From: Oxalobacteraceae bacterium UBA6704
Lineage (GTDB): Bacteria > Pseudomonadota > Gammaproteobacteria > Burkholderiales > Burkholderiaceae_D
Assembly (NCBI GenBank): GCA_002454505.1
Contig: DKJA01000081.1
Coordinates: 2,030 to 43,000 of the forward strand
Length of the DNA stretch: 40,971 bases
Direction: 5' to 3'
The notes beneath the pieces are model-generated. The model was not told the DNA's origin, made no database searches, and saw nothing but the letters and a program-made list of their open reading frames with translations. Positions 1-8,710 of the stretch are shown here, one piece after another. Position numbers and translations under genes: made by a program. Position 1 is the stretch's first letter. Every line of letters begins with the position of its first letter.

Positions 1-97
1 TACGGCGATCCGGCTGTCCCGGGGTTGCTTTTCTGTCTGTGAGCCGACAAGTCAAACCCAGCCCCGGGGACAGTCCCCTGCGGGGACAGTCCCCAAC
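1..97 (-). repeat. Intergenic GGGGACAGTCCCC repeat, copy 1 (cut by window edge)
   Basis: Paired GGGGACAGTCCCC-type units lie at 65-95. A GGCTGTCCCGGGGTTG unit lies at 12-27 and the ATCGCCG-type insert at 1-11. The order is the reverse of the other copies, so I place it on the minus strand. It abuts the terminator at 99-144. Same family as the elements at 4027, 6671, 22927, 27590, 36781 and 40922. Confidence 0.85.
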
Positions 98-98
98 C

Positions 99-144
99 AA
101 AAAAACCGGTCGGACCGCCGCAGCGGCCTGTCACCGGTTTTTTT
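99..144. terminator. Rho-independent terminator, potentially bidirectional
   Basis: The outer arms AAAACCGGT (102-110) and ACCGGTTTT (133-141) pair. They enclose an inner GCCGC-A-GCGGC hairpin. An A-run precedes the structure and a T-run follows it, so it could stop transcription in either direction. It separates the cys operon from whatever lies to the left of the window. Confidence 0.75.
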
Positions 145-220
145 ACGTCCATATCCCATCCTGCATCTAAGCAAATGACAAAAGCATAGTTTGGTTTATG
201 CCGCCCGGGTGCGAACATGC

Positions 221-251
221 GGCCTCATATCCGAAAAAGTAATAAGAGGCC
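221..251 (+). promoter_or_regulatory. Hairpin enclosing the cysT ribosome-binding site
   Basis: GGCCTC (221-226) pairs with GAGGCC (246-251). After one A-A mismatch, TAT pairs with ATA, leaving an 11-nt loop. The 3' arm contains the Shine-Dalgarno AGAGG (245-249), five bases before the cysT ATG at 255. Such a hairpin could hold down translation initiation. The 110 bp between the terminator and cysT must hold the promoter and any CysB site, but I cannot pick out a convincing -35/-10 pair. Confidence 0.4.
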
Positions 252-254
252 ACC

Positions 255-1130
255 ATGTCAGCAGTCTTGCCGGTCGCGCGACCGGTACCGTTCGAGGCGA
301 GGAAGCGGGCGCCGTACCGGGTCATGCCGGGGTTCCGGCTGTCGCTGGGCTTCACCATCTTCTACCTGACGCTGATCGTCCTGATTCCGCTGTCCGCGCT
401 GTTCCTGAAAACCTTCACGATGACGTGGGAAGGCTTCTGGGCCGCCGTCACGTCCGAGCGCGTGATGGCCTCCTACCGGCTCACCTTCGGCGCGTCGCTG
501 ATCGGCGCCGCCATCAATGCCGTCTTCGGCGGCATCGTCGCCTGGGTGCTGGTGCGCTACCGCTTCCCCGGCAAGCGCTTCATCGATGCGCTGGTCGACC
601 TGCCGTTCGCGCTGCCCACCGCGGTGGCCGGCATCACGCTGACGGCGCTGTATTCGTCCAATGGCTGGATCGGCAAGTTCGTCGAAGGCACGCTGGGCAT
701 CAAGGTGGCGTTCACGCCGCTGGGCGTCGTGCTGGCGCTGACGTTCATTGGCCTGCCGTTCGTCGTGCGCACGGTGCAGCCGGTGCTGGAAGACGCCGAA
801 CGCGAGCTGGAAGAAGCGGCCGCCTCGCTGGGCGCATCGTCGTGGCAGACGTTCCGCCACGTCGTGTTCCCGACCGTGCTGCCGTCGCTGCTGACCGGCT
901 TCGCGCTGGCGTTCGCGCGCGCCACGGGCGAATACGGCTCCGTCATCTTCATCGCCGGGAACATGCCGATGGTGTCCGAGATCACGCCGCTGTTCATCGT
1001 CACCAAGCTGGAACAGTACGACTACGCAGGTGCCACGGCGATCGCCGTCGTGATGCTGGTGGTGTCGTTCCTGATGCTGTTGGGGATTAACCTGCTGCAG
1101 GCCTGGGCGCGCGGAAAGGCGGCGAAATAA
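255..1130 (+). CDS. cysT: Sulfate/thiosulfate ABC transporter permease CysT (CysU)
   Basis: This is one of two inner-membrane permease subunits of the CysTWA importer, which passes sulfate or thiosulfate from a periplasmic binding protein into the cytoplasm for cysteine synthesis. The 291-aa protein has about six hydrophobic segments, the first near residues 33-55. It has the EAA-type cytoplasmic loop that contacts the ATPase (EEAAASLGASSWQTFRHV, about residues 186-203). Length is normal for the family. The ATG at 255 has AGAGG five bases upstream. The stop codon overlaps the cysW start by one base (TAATG), indicating translational coupling. No periplasmic binding-protein gene (sbp/cysP) is in the window; it may lie to the left or elsewhere. 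Confidence 0.95.
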   Translation: MSAVLPVARPVPFEARKRAPYRVMPGFRLSLGFTIFYLTLIVLIPLSALFLKTFTMTWEGFWAAVTSERVMASYRLTFGASLIGAAINAVFGGIVAWVLVRYRFPGKRFIDALVDLPFALPTAVAGITLTALYSSNGWIGKFVEGTLGIKVAFTPLGVVLALTFIGLPFVVRTVQPVLEDAERELEEAAASLGASSWQTFRHVVFPTVLPSLLTGFALAFARATGEYGSVIFIAGNMPMVSEITPLFIVTKLEQYDYAGATAIAVVMLVVSFLMLLGINLLQAWARGKAAK

Positions 1131-2008
1131 TGGCAAATACCACGACCCGCCGCGGCGAAACGCCGACCGTCTCCGACATGCTGGAACCATGGTGGGTGCG
1201 CTATGCGCTGATCACCGTTGCGCTGGCCTTCCTGACGCTGTTCCTGTTCGTGCCCCTTGTCGCCGTGTTTGCCGAGGCGTTCAAGAAGGGCGCCGAAGTG
1301 TACTTCGAAGCGATCCGCGAGGAAGACGCCATCGCCGCCATCAAGCTCACGCTGATCACGGCGGCGATCGCCGTGCCGCTGAATCTCGTGTTCGGCGTCG
1401 CTGCATCGTGGGCGATTGCCAAGTTCGAATTCCGCGGCAAGAGCCTGCTGCTGACGCTGATCGACCTGCCGTTCTCCGTGTCGCCCGTGATCTCCGGCCT
1501 GATCTACGTGCTGCTGTTCGGCGCGCAGGGCTGGCTGGGCCCTTGGCTGGCCGAGCACGACATCAAGATCCTGTTTGCCGTGCCGGGCATCGTCATCGCC
1601 ACGGTGTTCATCACGTTCCCGTTCGTGGCGCGCGAACTGATCCCGCTGATGCAGGCGCAGGGCAGCGAGGAAGAAGAGGCCGCGGTGGTGCTGGGCGCAT
1701 CCGGCTGGCAGACCTTCTACCGCGTGACGCTGCCGAACATCAAATGGGGCCTGCTGTACGGCGTGATCCTGTGTAATGCCCGCGCGATGGGCGAGTTCGG
1801 CGCCGTGTCCGTCGTCTCCGGCCACATCCGCGGTGAGACCAACACGATGCCGCTGCAGGTCGAGATCCTCTACAACGAATACAACTTCGTCGCGGCCTTT
1901 GCCGTCGCCTCGCTGCTGGCGCTGCTGGCGCTGGTCACGCTGGCGCTGAAGTCCTTCATCGAATGGCGCCTGCACCAGAGCCGCGCCGACGATGCCACCG
2001 AATCCTGA
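1130..2008 (+). CDS. cysW: Sulfate/thiosulfate ABC transporter permease CysW
   Basis: Second permease subunit of the sulfate importer, 292 aa, expected to form a heterodimer with CysT in the inner membrane. An N-terminal cytoplasmic stretch of about 25 residues is followed by hydrophobic segments. The EAA loop EEEEAAVVLGASGWQTFYRV lies near residue 181. The segment AMGEFGAVSVVSG is the conserved counterpart of ATGEYGSVIFIAG in CysT. The start overlaps the cysT stop by one base. cysA follows after 11 bases, with a GGAG ribosome site in the gap. Confidence 0.95.
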   Translation: MANTTTRRGETPTVSDMLEPWWVRYALITVALAFLTLFLFVPLVAVFAEAFKKGAEVYFEAIREEDAIAAIKLTLITAAIAVPLNLVFGVAASWAIAKFEFRGKSLLLTLIDLPFSVSPVISGLIYVLLFGAQGWLGPWLAEHDIKILFAVPGIVIATVFITFPFVARELIPLMQAQGSEEEEAAVVLGASGWQTFYRVTLPNIKWGLLYGVILCNARAMGEFGAVSVVSGHIRGETNTMPLQVEILYNEYNFVAAFAVASLLALLALVTLALKSFIEWRLHQSRADDATES

Positions 2009-2019
2009 GCGGAGTAAAC

Positions 2020-3093
2020 ATGACGATCGCAGTCAAGAACATCAACAAGCGCTTCGGCGATTTCGTGGCATTGAATAATGTGTCGCTGGACTTCCCCGCG
2101 GGCGAACTGACCGCGCTGCTGGGCCCATCCGGCTGCGGCAAGACGACGCTGCTGCGCTGCATCGCCGGCCTGGAACATCCCGATTCCGGCCAGGTGCTGC
2201 TCGATGGCGAGGACGCTTCCGAGCGCCACGTGCGCGAGCGCCAGGTGGGCTTCGTGTTCCAGCACTACGCGCTGTTCAAGCACATGACCGTGTTCGAGAA
2301 CGTGGCGTTCGGCCTGCGCGTGCGGCCACGCAGCGAGCGGCCTTCCGAAGACAAGATCCGCCGCAAGGTAAAAGACCTGCTGGAGCTGGTGCAGCTGGAC
2401 TGGCTGGCCGACCGCTATCCGCCGCAGCTGTCCGGCGGCCAGCGCCAGCGTATCGCCCTGGCGCGCGCACTGGCGGTCGAGCCGCGTGTTCTGCTGCTGG
2501 ACGAACCGTTCGGTGCGCTGGATGCGAAGGTGCGCAAGGAACTGCGCCGCTGGCTGCGCCGGCTGCACGACGACCTGCACGTGTCGTCGATCTTCGTCAC
2601 GCACGACCAGGAGGAGGCGCTGGAAGTGGCCGACCAGGTGGTGTTGATGAACAAGGGCACGGTCGAACAGATCGGCGCGCCGGACGAGGTGTACAACCAT
2701 CCCGCATCGCCTTTCGTGTATGGCTTCCTGGGGAACGTCAACGTGTTCCACGGCCGCGTGCATGAAGGCGTGCTGGCCAGCGACGGCGTGCAGCTGGACG
2801 TGCCGGACCACAGCCGCGTCCGCGACGGCAATGGCACGGCCTATGTCCGCCCGCACGAGATGGAAGTGGACCGCTACGCTGCCGGCGCGGAGGGCATCGT
2901 CGTCAAGCTGCGCCGCGCCCACGCGATCGGCCCGCTGGCCCAGCTGGACCTGGAACGGGCCGACAACGCCCAGCTGATCGAAGCGACGATTTCCAATGAA
3001 CGCTTCATTAACCTGGGGCTGAAAGAGGGCGAGACCCTCGTGGTGCGGCCGAAGCGGCTGCGTGTATTCGTCGATGAAGGAGCACACCAATGA
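2020..3093 (+). CDS. cysA: Sulfate/thiosulfate ABC transporter ATP-binding protein CysA
   Basis: ATPase subunit that powers the CysTW permease. Visible motifs are Walker A GPSGCGKTT (residues 35-43), signature LSGGQ (137-141), Walker B LLLDEP just after it, and the switch-His region FVTHDQ. A C-terminal TOBE-like regulatory domain covers about residues 240-357. I chose the ATG at 2020, giving 357 aa. It follows a GGAG site and matches the family N terminus MTIAVKNINKRF. The frame is open upstream to 1963, but that part overlaps cysW and does not resemble CysA. The stop overlaps the cysB start by four bases (ATGA). Confidence 0.95.
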   Translation: MTIAVKNINKRFGDFVALNNVSLDFPAGELTALLGPSGCGKTTLLRCIAGLEHPDSGQVLLDGEDASERHVRERQVGFVFQHYALFKHMTVFENVAFGLRVRPRSERPSEDKIRRKVKDLLELVQLDWLADRYPPQLSGGQRQRIALARALAVEPRVLLLDEPFGALDAKVRKELRRWLRRLHDDLHVSSIFVTHDQEEALEVADQVVLMNKGTVEQIGAPDEVYNHPASPFVYGFLGNVNVFHGRVHEGVLASDGVQLDVPDHSRVRDGNGTAYVRPHEMEVDRYAAGAEGIVVKLRRAHAIGPLAQLDLERADNAQLIEATISNERFINLGLKEGETLVVRPKRLRVFVDEGAHQ

Positions 3094-4022
3094 ATTTCCA
3101 GCAGCTGCGATCCATCCGCGAAGCGGCCCGCCGCAACTACAACCTGACGGAAGTGGCCAATGCGCTGTTCACGTCGCAACCGGGCGTGAGCCGCCAGATC
3201 CGCGAGCTCGAGGACGAGCTGGGCGTCGTCATCTTCGAGCGCAACGGCAAGCGCCTGACTGGGCTGACCGAGCCCGGTAAAGGCATCCTGAAGATCATCG
3301 ACCGGCTGCTGATCGAGGCGGAAAACCTGCAGCACGCCAGCATGGAATACAAGGGGCAGAGCAGCGGCACGCTGACAATCGCCGCCACGCACACGCAGGC
3401 CCGCTATGCGCTGCCGCGCGCTGTTTCGCACTTCCGCACCGCCTTCCCTGACGTGCGGATCGCGCTGCAACAGAGCACGCCGGATCACATCGCCGAGTGG
3501 GTCCTGTCGGGCAAGGCCGATATCGGCATCGCCACCGAAGGCCTGTCGCAGTTCCCCGACCTCGTGTCGTTCCCGTGCTACCGCTGGAGCCATCTGATCG
3601 TCGTACCGGACGGCCACCCGCTGCTGGCGCACACGCCGCTGCGGCTGGAAGACCTGGCCGCCTTCCAGCTGATCACGTACGACGTGGGCTTCACGGGCCG
3701 CGGCCACATCGACGACGCGTTCGACAAGGCCGGCGTGCGGCCGGACATCGTGCTGACCGCCATGGATTCGGACGTGATCAAGCAGTACGTGTCGCTGGGC
3801 CTGGGCGTGGGCATCGTCGCCTCGATGGCCTTCGACCACGGCCGCGACAAGGGCCTGCGCGCCATCGAGGCATCGCACCTGTTCGCTGCCAACACCACGC
3901 GTCTGGCCGTGCGCCGCGGTGCTTACCTGCGGCAGTATGCGTACGAGTTCATTTCGCAGTTCGCGCCGGAGTTGAAGCGGGGCGATATCGAGCATGCTTT
4001 GCTGGGGGCCGAAGCGGCGTAA
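3090..4022 (+). CDS. cysB: LysR-family transcriptional regulator CysB/Cbl
   Basis: The 310-aa protein has an N-terminal winged helix-turn-helix (residues 1-60, with TSQPGVSRQIRELEDELG) and a C-terminal periplasmic-binding-like effector domain. The N terminus MNFQQLRSIREAARRNYNLT is typical of CysB and Cbl. In enterobacteria CysB activates sulfate-assimilation genes and senses N-acetylserine and sulfide or thiosulfate. Here it is the last gene of the transporter operon and overlaps cysA by four bases, so regulator and transporter are co-translated. CysB versus the paralogue Cbl cannot be decided from sequence reading alone. A repeat element begins five bases after the stop. Confidence 0.88.
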   Translation: MNFQQLRSIREAARRNYNLTEVANALFTSQPGVSRQIRELEDELGVVIFERNGKRLTGLTEPGKGILKIIDRLLIEAENLQHASMEYKGQSSGTLTIAATHTQARYALPRAVSHFRTAFPDVRIALQQSTPDHIAEWVLSGKADIGIATEGLSQFPDLVSFPCYRWSHLIVVPDGHPLLAHTPLRLEDLAAFQLITYDVGFTGRGHIDDAFDKAGVRPDIVLTAMDSDVIKQYVSLGLGVGIVASMAFDHGRDKGLRAIEASHLFAANTTRLAVRRGAYLRQYAYEFISQFAPELKRGDIEHALLGAEAA

Positions 4023-4026
4023 GGCT

Positions 4027-4165
4027 GGGGACTGTCCCGGAACGGGACTGTCCCCGGGGTTGATTTTGACTTGAAGCCGGCAAATAAGCAGAAAAGCAGA
4101 AAAACAAAAGAGGGGACAGCCGAATCGTCGGACCGCCCTTGCAGGGACAGTCCCCGACAGTCCCC
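4027..4165 (+). repeat. Intergenic GGGGACAGTCCCC repeat, copy 2
   Basis: The left half has two GGGGACTGTCCC-type units ending in CCGGGGTTG and a TTTTGACTT stretch. The right half carries the insert CCGAATCGTCGGACCGCCC and then GCAGGGACAGTCCCC, followed by a further GACAGTCCCC. It fills the gap between convergent cysB (+) and the TonB receptor (-), and I see no other terminator there. Confidence 0.88.
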
Positions 4166-4173
4166 ATCCCTCC

Positions 4174-6561
4174 TTACCAGCTATACCCCACCCGCGCGTA
4201 GTAATACCGCCCGTTGAACCCCGCCGGCGAGAAGTTCGAATACGGATAGATCCCGTTCGTGCTCAGGTTCGCCGCCGTGATCTTCGTCTTGTCCGGATAC
4301 GAATCCGTCAGGTTGTCGATGCCGGCCGACACGCGCCAGTTCTGCGCGATCTTCACGGTGCCCGACACGTCCAGCGTCCACTGGCGGCCGAACTCCTGGT
4401 CGTTGTCCGGATTGTTCTGCGGGACCGTGAATTTGCCGTACTGCGTGGCCAGTGCGCGGGCGCTCCAGCGGCCGGCCGTGTAGTCGGCGCCGAGGCTGAA
4501 CTTGTCCTTCGGCGCGCCCACCGTGTTGCGCAGGATCGACTGGCGGTCGATCAGCAGCAGGTTGTTGGCGGTCAGGATGGCCGGGTTGGCGGCCACGTTT
4601 TCCACCGTCGTCTTGTTGTGGTTGTACGCGGCCGTGAAGTCCAGGCGGTCGCGGTTGGCCAGGTCGATGCGGTAGGTGCTGACCACGTCCACGCCGGTCG
4701 TCTTGGTGTCGATGGCGTTGGTGAAGTAGCGGCCCGCGCCCACCTGGATGCCCTGCGCAGCCAGCGTGTTGCGCAGCGCCTGCGGCAGCGTCATGTTGGC
4801 CGACAGCGCGATGCGGTCGTCGATGTCGATGCGGTACACGTCCACCGTCGTGTTCCAGTTACGTACTGGCGCCACCTGCAAGCCGATGCTGTAGTTGCGG
4901 GCTTTCTCGGCCTTCAGCGGCGTGGCGCCCAGCGCGGCGGCGGCGCTGCTGCCGACGGCGAACGTGCCCGTCTCGATCGGCGTGTTGACGCCGTTGACGA
5001 CGGCGAAGTTGGTCGTCGTGATCGTGTAGAACTGCTGCGCCAGCGACGGTGCGCGGAAACCGGACGATGCGGTGCCGCGCAGCGACACCTTGTCGTTGAA
5101 CGCGTAGCGCGCCGAAGCCTTGGCCGACGTGGTGCTGCCGAAGTCGGTGTAGTGCTCGTAGCGGGCGGCCACGGCGCCGGAGAACTTGTCGGTGACCTGC
5201 GCTTCCAGGTTCAGGTAGGCGGACTGGTTGCTGCGGCTGTTCGCGCCCGCGTCGGCGGGACGGAAGCCGGAGAAGCCCTGCGAGCCGCTGCCGAAGTACG
5301 ACTCGGCGTCGCCCGCATCGATCTCGTATTTCTCGTGGCGGATCTCGACACCGGTCGCCACCGTCAACGGGCCCTTGAACGCGGCCACGGGGAATTCGCG
5401 GGCCAGGTCGAAGTTGGCGACCGACTGCGTGTTGGTCAGCTTACCCAGGTGGAAGTGGGTCGGGCTGGCGGCAACGAGGTCCTGGTTGACGGTGTTGTCG
5501 ATGTCGAGCCAGAAGGCGTTGCGGCCCCAGTCCACGCTGGCATCCCAGCGCCAGCCGGCCACGTCGCCGCGCACGCCGGCGACGATCGATGAATCGGTGG
5601 ACGTGGAATTCTGCAGCGGCAGGAAACCGTTCGGGAACAGCGGCGAGCGCAGCGTGCCGTTGGCCAGGAATGCCGTGCGCCACGTGGCGGCAGCTTCCGT
5701 ATCGCGCTCGCCGTACTGGCCGAAGGCGTAGAAGTCCGTGTTCTCGCCGACCTGGTACTGCGCGTTGAACAGCACGTTGCGCGGTTTCGTTTCCGAATCG
5801 CCGTAGCGCTGGGTGACCTGATTGTACAGCGGCTCGGCCGGATTGCGCGGGTCGGCGCCGGCGCGGTTGGTCGGATCGCGGTCGGCGCCTTCGGCCGCCA
5901 GGCGCAGCCAGCCCTTGTCGCCCAGCGCGAAGCCGCCCGATGCTTTCACGGTCTTCTGCTTGCCGTCGCCCTTGTCGTAGCCGCCATAGCCCACTTCGAC
6001 GTCGCCGCCGTTCGGGCCTTTCTTGAGGATGATGTTGACCACGCCGGCGATCGCATCGGAGCCGTATTGCGCCGAGGCGCCGTCGCGCAGCACTTCGATG
6101 TGATCGATGGCCGCCAGCGGAATCGCGTTCAGGTCCACCGGCGCGGAGCCGCGGCCCACGGTGCCGTTGACGTTGATGACGGCCGACGTGTGGCGGCGCT
6201 TGCCGTTGACGAGCACCAGCACCTGGTCCGGCGCGAGGCCGCGCAGCTGGGCCGGGCGCACCGCATCGGAGGCATCGGCGCCGGAAGGGCGCGGGAAGTT
6301 CATCGACGGCAGCACGCGCGACAGCACGGTGGCCAGCTCGGTGGAGCCGCTGGCCTGCAGCTCTTTCGCGCCGATGACGTCGATCGGCGATTCGGAGTCG
6401 CCGGTGCGGCGGTTCTTCGCGTAGGTGCCGGTGACGACGACCGTTTGCAGTTCTTCGGCGGGAGCCTGCTGTTCTTGCGCGGCGGCCGGCACGGCGGTTG
6501 CCGCTGCAAGCAGCGACAGGACGAGCAGGGAACGGTTGGAATTATTGTGGCGTGTGCTCAT
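4174..6561 (-). CDS. TonB-dependent outer-membrane receptor
   Basis: The 795-aa protein is an outer-membrane beta-barrel with an N-terminal plug, expected to import a substrate using TonB energy. A signal peptide covers residues 1-28 (cut after AAA). A TonB-box-like QTVVVTG follows at 39-45. The plug shows RGLAPDQVLVLVNGKRRH and EVLRDGASAQYGSDAIAG motifs. The chain ends YYYARVGYSW with the terminal aromatic residue typical of barrel insertion. The substrate is unknown. It faces the sulfate operon convergently, which is weak context for a sulfur-containing substrate. No siderophore-specific or secretin/STN extension is visible, so it is a transport receptor rather than a signalling transducer. 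Confidence 0.9.
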   Translation of the reverse strand: MSTRHNNSNRSLLVLSLLAAATAVPAAAQEQQAPAEELQTVVVTGTYAKNRRTGDSESPIDVIGAKELQASGSTELATVLSRVLPSMNFPRPSGADASDAVRPAQLRGLAPDQVLVLVNGKRRHTSAVINVNGTVGRGSAPVDLNAIPLAAIDHIEVLRDGASAQYGSDAIAGVVNIILKKGPNGGDVEVGYGGYDKGDGKQKTVKASGGFALGDKGWLRLAAEGADRDPTNRAGADPRNPAEPLYNQVTQRYGDSETKPRNVLFNAQYQVGENTDFYAFGQYGERDTEAAATWRTAFLANGTLRSPLFPNGFLPLQNSTSTDSSIVAGVRGDVAGWRWDASVDWGRNAFWLDIDNTVNQDLVAASPTHFHLGKLTNTQSVANFDLAREFPVAAFKGPLTVATGVEIRHEKYEIDAGDAESYFGSGSQGFSGFRPADAGANSRSNQSAYLNLEAQVTDKFSGAVAARYEHYTDFGSTTSAKASARYAFNDKVSLRGTASSGFRAPSLAQQFYTITTTNFAVVNGVNTPIETGTFAVGSSAAAALGATPLKAEKARNYSIGLQVAPVRNWNTTVDVYRIDIDDRIALSANMTLPQALRNTLAAQGIQVGAGRYFTNAIDTKTTGVDVVSTYRIDLANRDRLDFTAAYNHNKTTVENVAANPAILTANNLLLIDRQSILRNTVGAPKDKFSLGADYTAGRWSARALATQYGKFTVPQNNPDNDQEFGRQWTLDVSGTVKIAQNWRVSAGIDNLTDSYPDKTKITAANLSTNGIYPYSNFSPAGFNGRYYYARVGYSW

Positions 6562-6594
6562 GTGTTTCTTAATTTAGGGTGAAGTGGCGATCAC

Positions 6595-6600
6595 ACTATA
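6595..6600 (-). promoter_or_regulatory. Possible -10 box for the TonB-dependent receptor
   Basis: On the minus strand TATAGT lies 33 bases before the receptor start codon. No good -35 element sits at the right distance, so this is a weak call. The 234-bp spacer 6562-6795 otherwise holds only repeat copy 3. Confidence 0.3.
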
Positions 6601-6670
6601 TTAATGCGCACGATTGGATGCACGAAGGATTCGTATACGCTTTGCTTATGCTTCAGTTGTATATAGGCTT

Positions 6671-6790
6671 GGGGACTGTCCCGGAACGGGCCTGTCCCCG
6701 GGGTTGTTTTTTGACTTTGCTTGATCTCACGTGAAGAACAACCCCGGGGACAGCCGGATCGCCGTACCGCCCCTGCAGGGACAGTCCCCG
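6671..6790 (+). repeat. Intergenic GGGGACAGTCCCC repeat, copy 3
   Basis: Same layout as the copy at 4027: GGGGACTGTCCC and CCTGTCCCCGGGGTTG units, a TTTTTTGACTTTGC core, then CAACCCCGGGGACAGCCGG, the ATCGCCGTACCGCCC insert and GCAGGGACAGTCCCC. It ends five bases from the pyrD stop, so it can serve as the pyrD 3' structure. Confidence 0.88.
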
Positions 6791-6795
6791 GTCGA

Positions 6796-7833
6796 TCAGC
6801 GCAGCGCGTCGGCGCAATCGCGAATGAGCCCCGGCCCCGCGTAAATGAGCCCGCTGTACAGCTGCACCAGCTGCGCGCCGGCGTCGATCTTCGCCCTGGC
6901 ATCCTTGCCCTGCATGATGCCGCCGACGCCGATGATCGGCAGCGCGTCGCCCAGTTCCGCCTTCAGCAGGCGGATCACGCGGTTCGAGCCTTCGAATACA
7001 GGCGCGCCGGACAGGCCGCCCGCTTCGGCGCCGTGCTGCATGCCTTCCACGGCCGTGCGCGACAGCGTGGTGTTGGTGGCGATCACGCCGTCGATGCGGT
7101 GACGCACCAGCGCGTCGGCGATGTTCTTCACCTGTTCCTCGTCCATGTCCGGCGCGATCTTCAGCGCCAGCGGCACGTAGCGCTTGTGCTGGTCGGTCAG
7201 GCGCTGCTGCGCATCCTTCAGCTGGGCGAGCAGGCCGTCCAGCTCCGAGCCGCCCTGCAGCTGGCGCAGGTTCTTCGTGTTCGGCGACGAGATGTTCACC
7301 GTCACGTAGCTGGCGTACGGATAGACCTTCTGCAGGCAGTGCAGGTAATCGTCGGCGGCCCGTTCGATCGGCGTGTCGGCGTTCTTGCCGATGTTCAGGC
7401 CGAGGATGCCGTCCTTCTTCTGGAAGAAGCGCGACGACTGCACATTGGCGACGAAGGCATCCACGCCGCCGTTGTTGAAGCCCATGCGGTTGATGATGCC
7501 GTGTGCTGCGGGCAGGCGGAACATGCGCGGCTTCGGGTTGCCCGGCTGCGCGCGCGGCGTCACGGTACCGATCTCGATCGAACCGAAGCCCAGGTCGGCC
7601 AGCGCATCGATATAGGTGCCGTCCTTGTCGAGGCCCGCGGCCAGGCCGACGGGGTTCTTGAACAGCAGGCCCATCACGGTGCGCGGATCCGGCTTCGGCG
7701 CGCGCACGATGGCGCGCGTCAGGCCCAGCTGCGACAGGCGTTTCAGGTTATTCAGCGTGAAATGGTGAGCGGATTCGGCATCCATCGAGAACAGCACGGG
7801 ACGCGTCAGGGAGTACAGGAATTTGTCGGACAT
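6796..7833 (-). CDS. pyrD: Dihydroorotate dehydrogenase (quinone), class 2
   Basis: Oxidises dihydroorotate to orotate in pyrimidine synthesis, passing electrons through FMN to membrane quinone. The N-terminal helix region (MSDKFLYSLTRPVLFSM) is the membrane-associating part of class 2 enzymes. The FMN site AAGLDKDG and the motif NISSPNT, with serine as catalytic base, support class 2. I chose the ATG at 7833 (345 aa) because the protein then aligns with the usual N terminus. An in-frame TTG at 7854 would add seven residues. It lies downstream of bpt on the same strand with a 63-bp gap. A repeat element follows its stop. Confidence 0.94.
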   Translation of the reverse strand: MSDKFLYSLTRPVLFSMDAESAHHFTLNNLKRLSQLGLTRAIVRAPKPDPRTVMGLLFKNPVGLAAGLDKDGTYIDALADLGFGSIEIGTVTPRAQPGNPKPRMFRLPAAHGIINRMGFNNGGVDAFVANVQSSRFFQKKDGILGLNIGKNADTPIERAADDYLHCLQKVYPYASYVTVNISSPNTKNLRQLQGGSELDGLLAQLKDAQQRLTDQHKRYVPLALKIAPDMDEEQVKNIADALVRHRIDGVIATNTTLSRTAVEGMQHGAEAGGLSGAPVFEGSNRVIRLLKAELGDALPIIGVGGIMQGKDARAKIDAGAQLVQLYSGLIYAGPGLIRDCADALR

Positions 7834-7896
7834 GGAGAGCAGGGGGGAGGCCAAGGGAATTGGCCGTCATTCTACCTTGCCGGCATGGCGAAACGC

Positions 7897-8634
7897 CTAT
7901 TCGTCGACCCTGGCCATCACCGCCCACACGCCCTTGCGGCGCGCCTCCAGCGGCTGGAACTTGATCTTGTAGCTCATCTTCGGGCTCTCTTCGATCCAGT
8001 AACCGAGGTACACGAACGGCAGTCCCAGTTCGCGTGCCTGCCGGATCTGCCACATCACATTGTAGGTGCCGAACGAGGCGCCCGGCACTTCCGGGTCGAA
8101 GAAGGTGTACACCGACGACAGGCCGTCCGACAGCACGTCGATGATCGACACCATGCGGAGCGTGCCGTCCGGCTCGCGGAATTCGACGAGGCGCGTGTTG
8201 ACGCGGCTTTGCAGCAGGAACTGGGCGTACTGGTCGCGGCTGTCCTGGTCCATGCCGCCGCCGGCGTGGCGCGTGCTCTGGTAGCGCAGGTACAGCGCGT
8301 AATGTTCGTCCGAGAACGACAGCGTGGCCACGCCCGTCTGCAGGTCCGCATGGCGGGCCCAGGCACGGCGCTGGCCACGCGTGGGCACGAACTCGTCCGC
8401 CACCACGCGCACGGGAATGCAGGCCTGGCAGCCGTCGCAGTAAGGGCGATAGGTGAAGATGCCGCTGCGGCGGAAGCCGTTGCGCACCAGTTCGGAATAG
8501 ACGTCGGCATTGATCAGGTGCGACGGCGTGGCCACCTGCGAACGGGCTTGGCGCGTGTCGAGGTAGCTGCAGGGGTAGGGTGCAGTCGTGTAGAACTGAA
8601 GCGCGGCAAAGGGAAGGTCGTTCAGCTGCGTCAT
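7897..8634 (-). CDS. bpt: Aspartate/glutamate leucyltransferase Bpt (ATE1 family)
   Basis: Leucyl-tRNA-protein transferase that adds leucine to N-terminal Asp or Glu of proteins, making them substrates for ClpS/ClpAP. This is the bacterial relative of eukaryotic arginyltransferase ATE1. The N-terminal cysteine region is visible (YPCSYL near residue 20 and YCDGCQACIPVRV near 62), and the family helix-and-Arg/Lys-rich core follows. The start at 8634 gives 245 aa, the usual size. Upstream in-frame codons would run into aat and lack similarity. It lies between aat and pyrD on the same strand, so both N-degron transferases are encoded together. Confidence 0.9.
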   Translation of the reverse strand: MTQLNDLPFAALQFYTTAPYPCSYLDTRQARSQVATPSHLINADVYSELVRNGFRRSGIFTYRPYCDGCQACIPVRVVADEFVPTRGQRRAWARHADLQTGVATLSFSDEHYALYLRYQSTRHAGGGMDQDSRDQYAQFLLQSRVNTRLVEFREPDGTLRMVSIIDVLSDGLSSVYTFFDPEVPGASFGTYNVMWQIRQARELGLPFVYLGYWIEESPKMSYKIKFQPLEARRKGVWAVMARVDE

Positions 8635-8710
8635 GCAGAACCTGTGGGGGCAAGTACGGTTGCAGATATCATAGCGCGTTTCCGGCACCACCATGCGTGC
8701 GGCTGCGCAC

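Noticed and set aside
145..254. Riboswitch upstream of the sulfate operon
   Set aside because: The 110-bp leader is too short and shows only one small hairpin; no SAM-type or other known aptamer features are visible.
1963..2019. Longer N terminus for CysA
   Set aside because: The extra 19 residues are within cysW, resemble no CysA, and the ATG at 2020 has a proper ribosome site.
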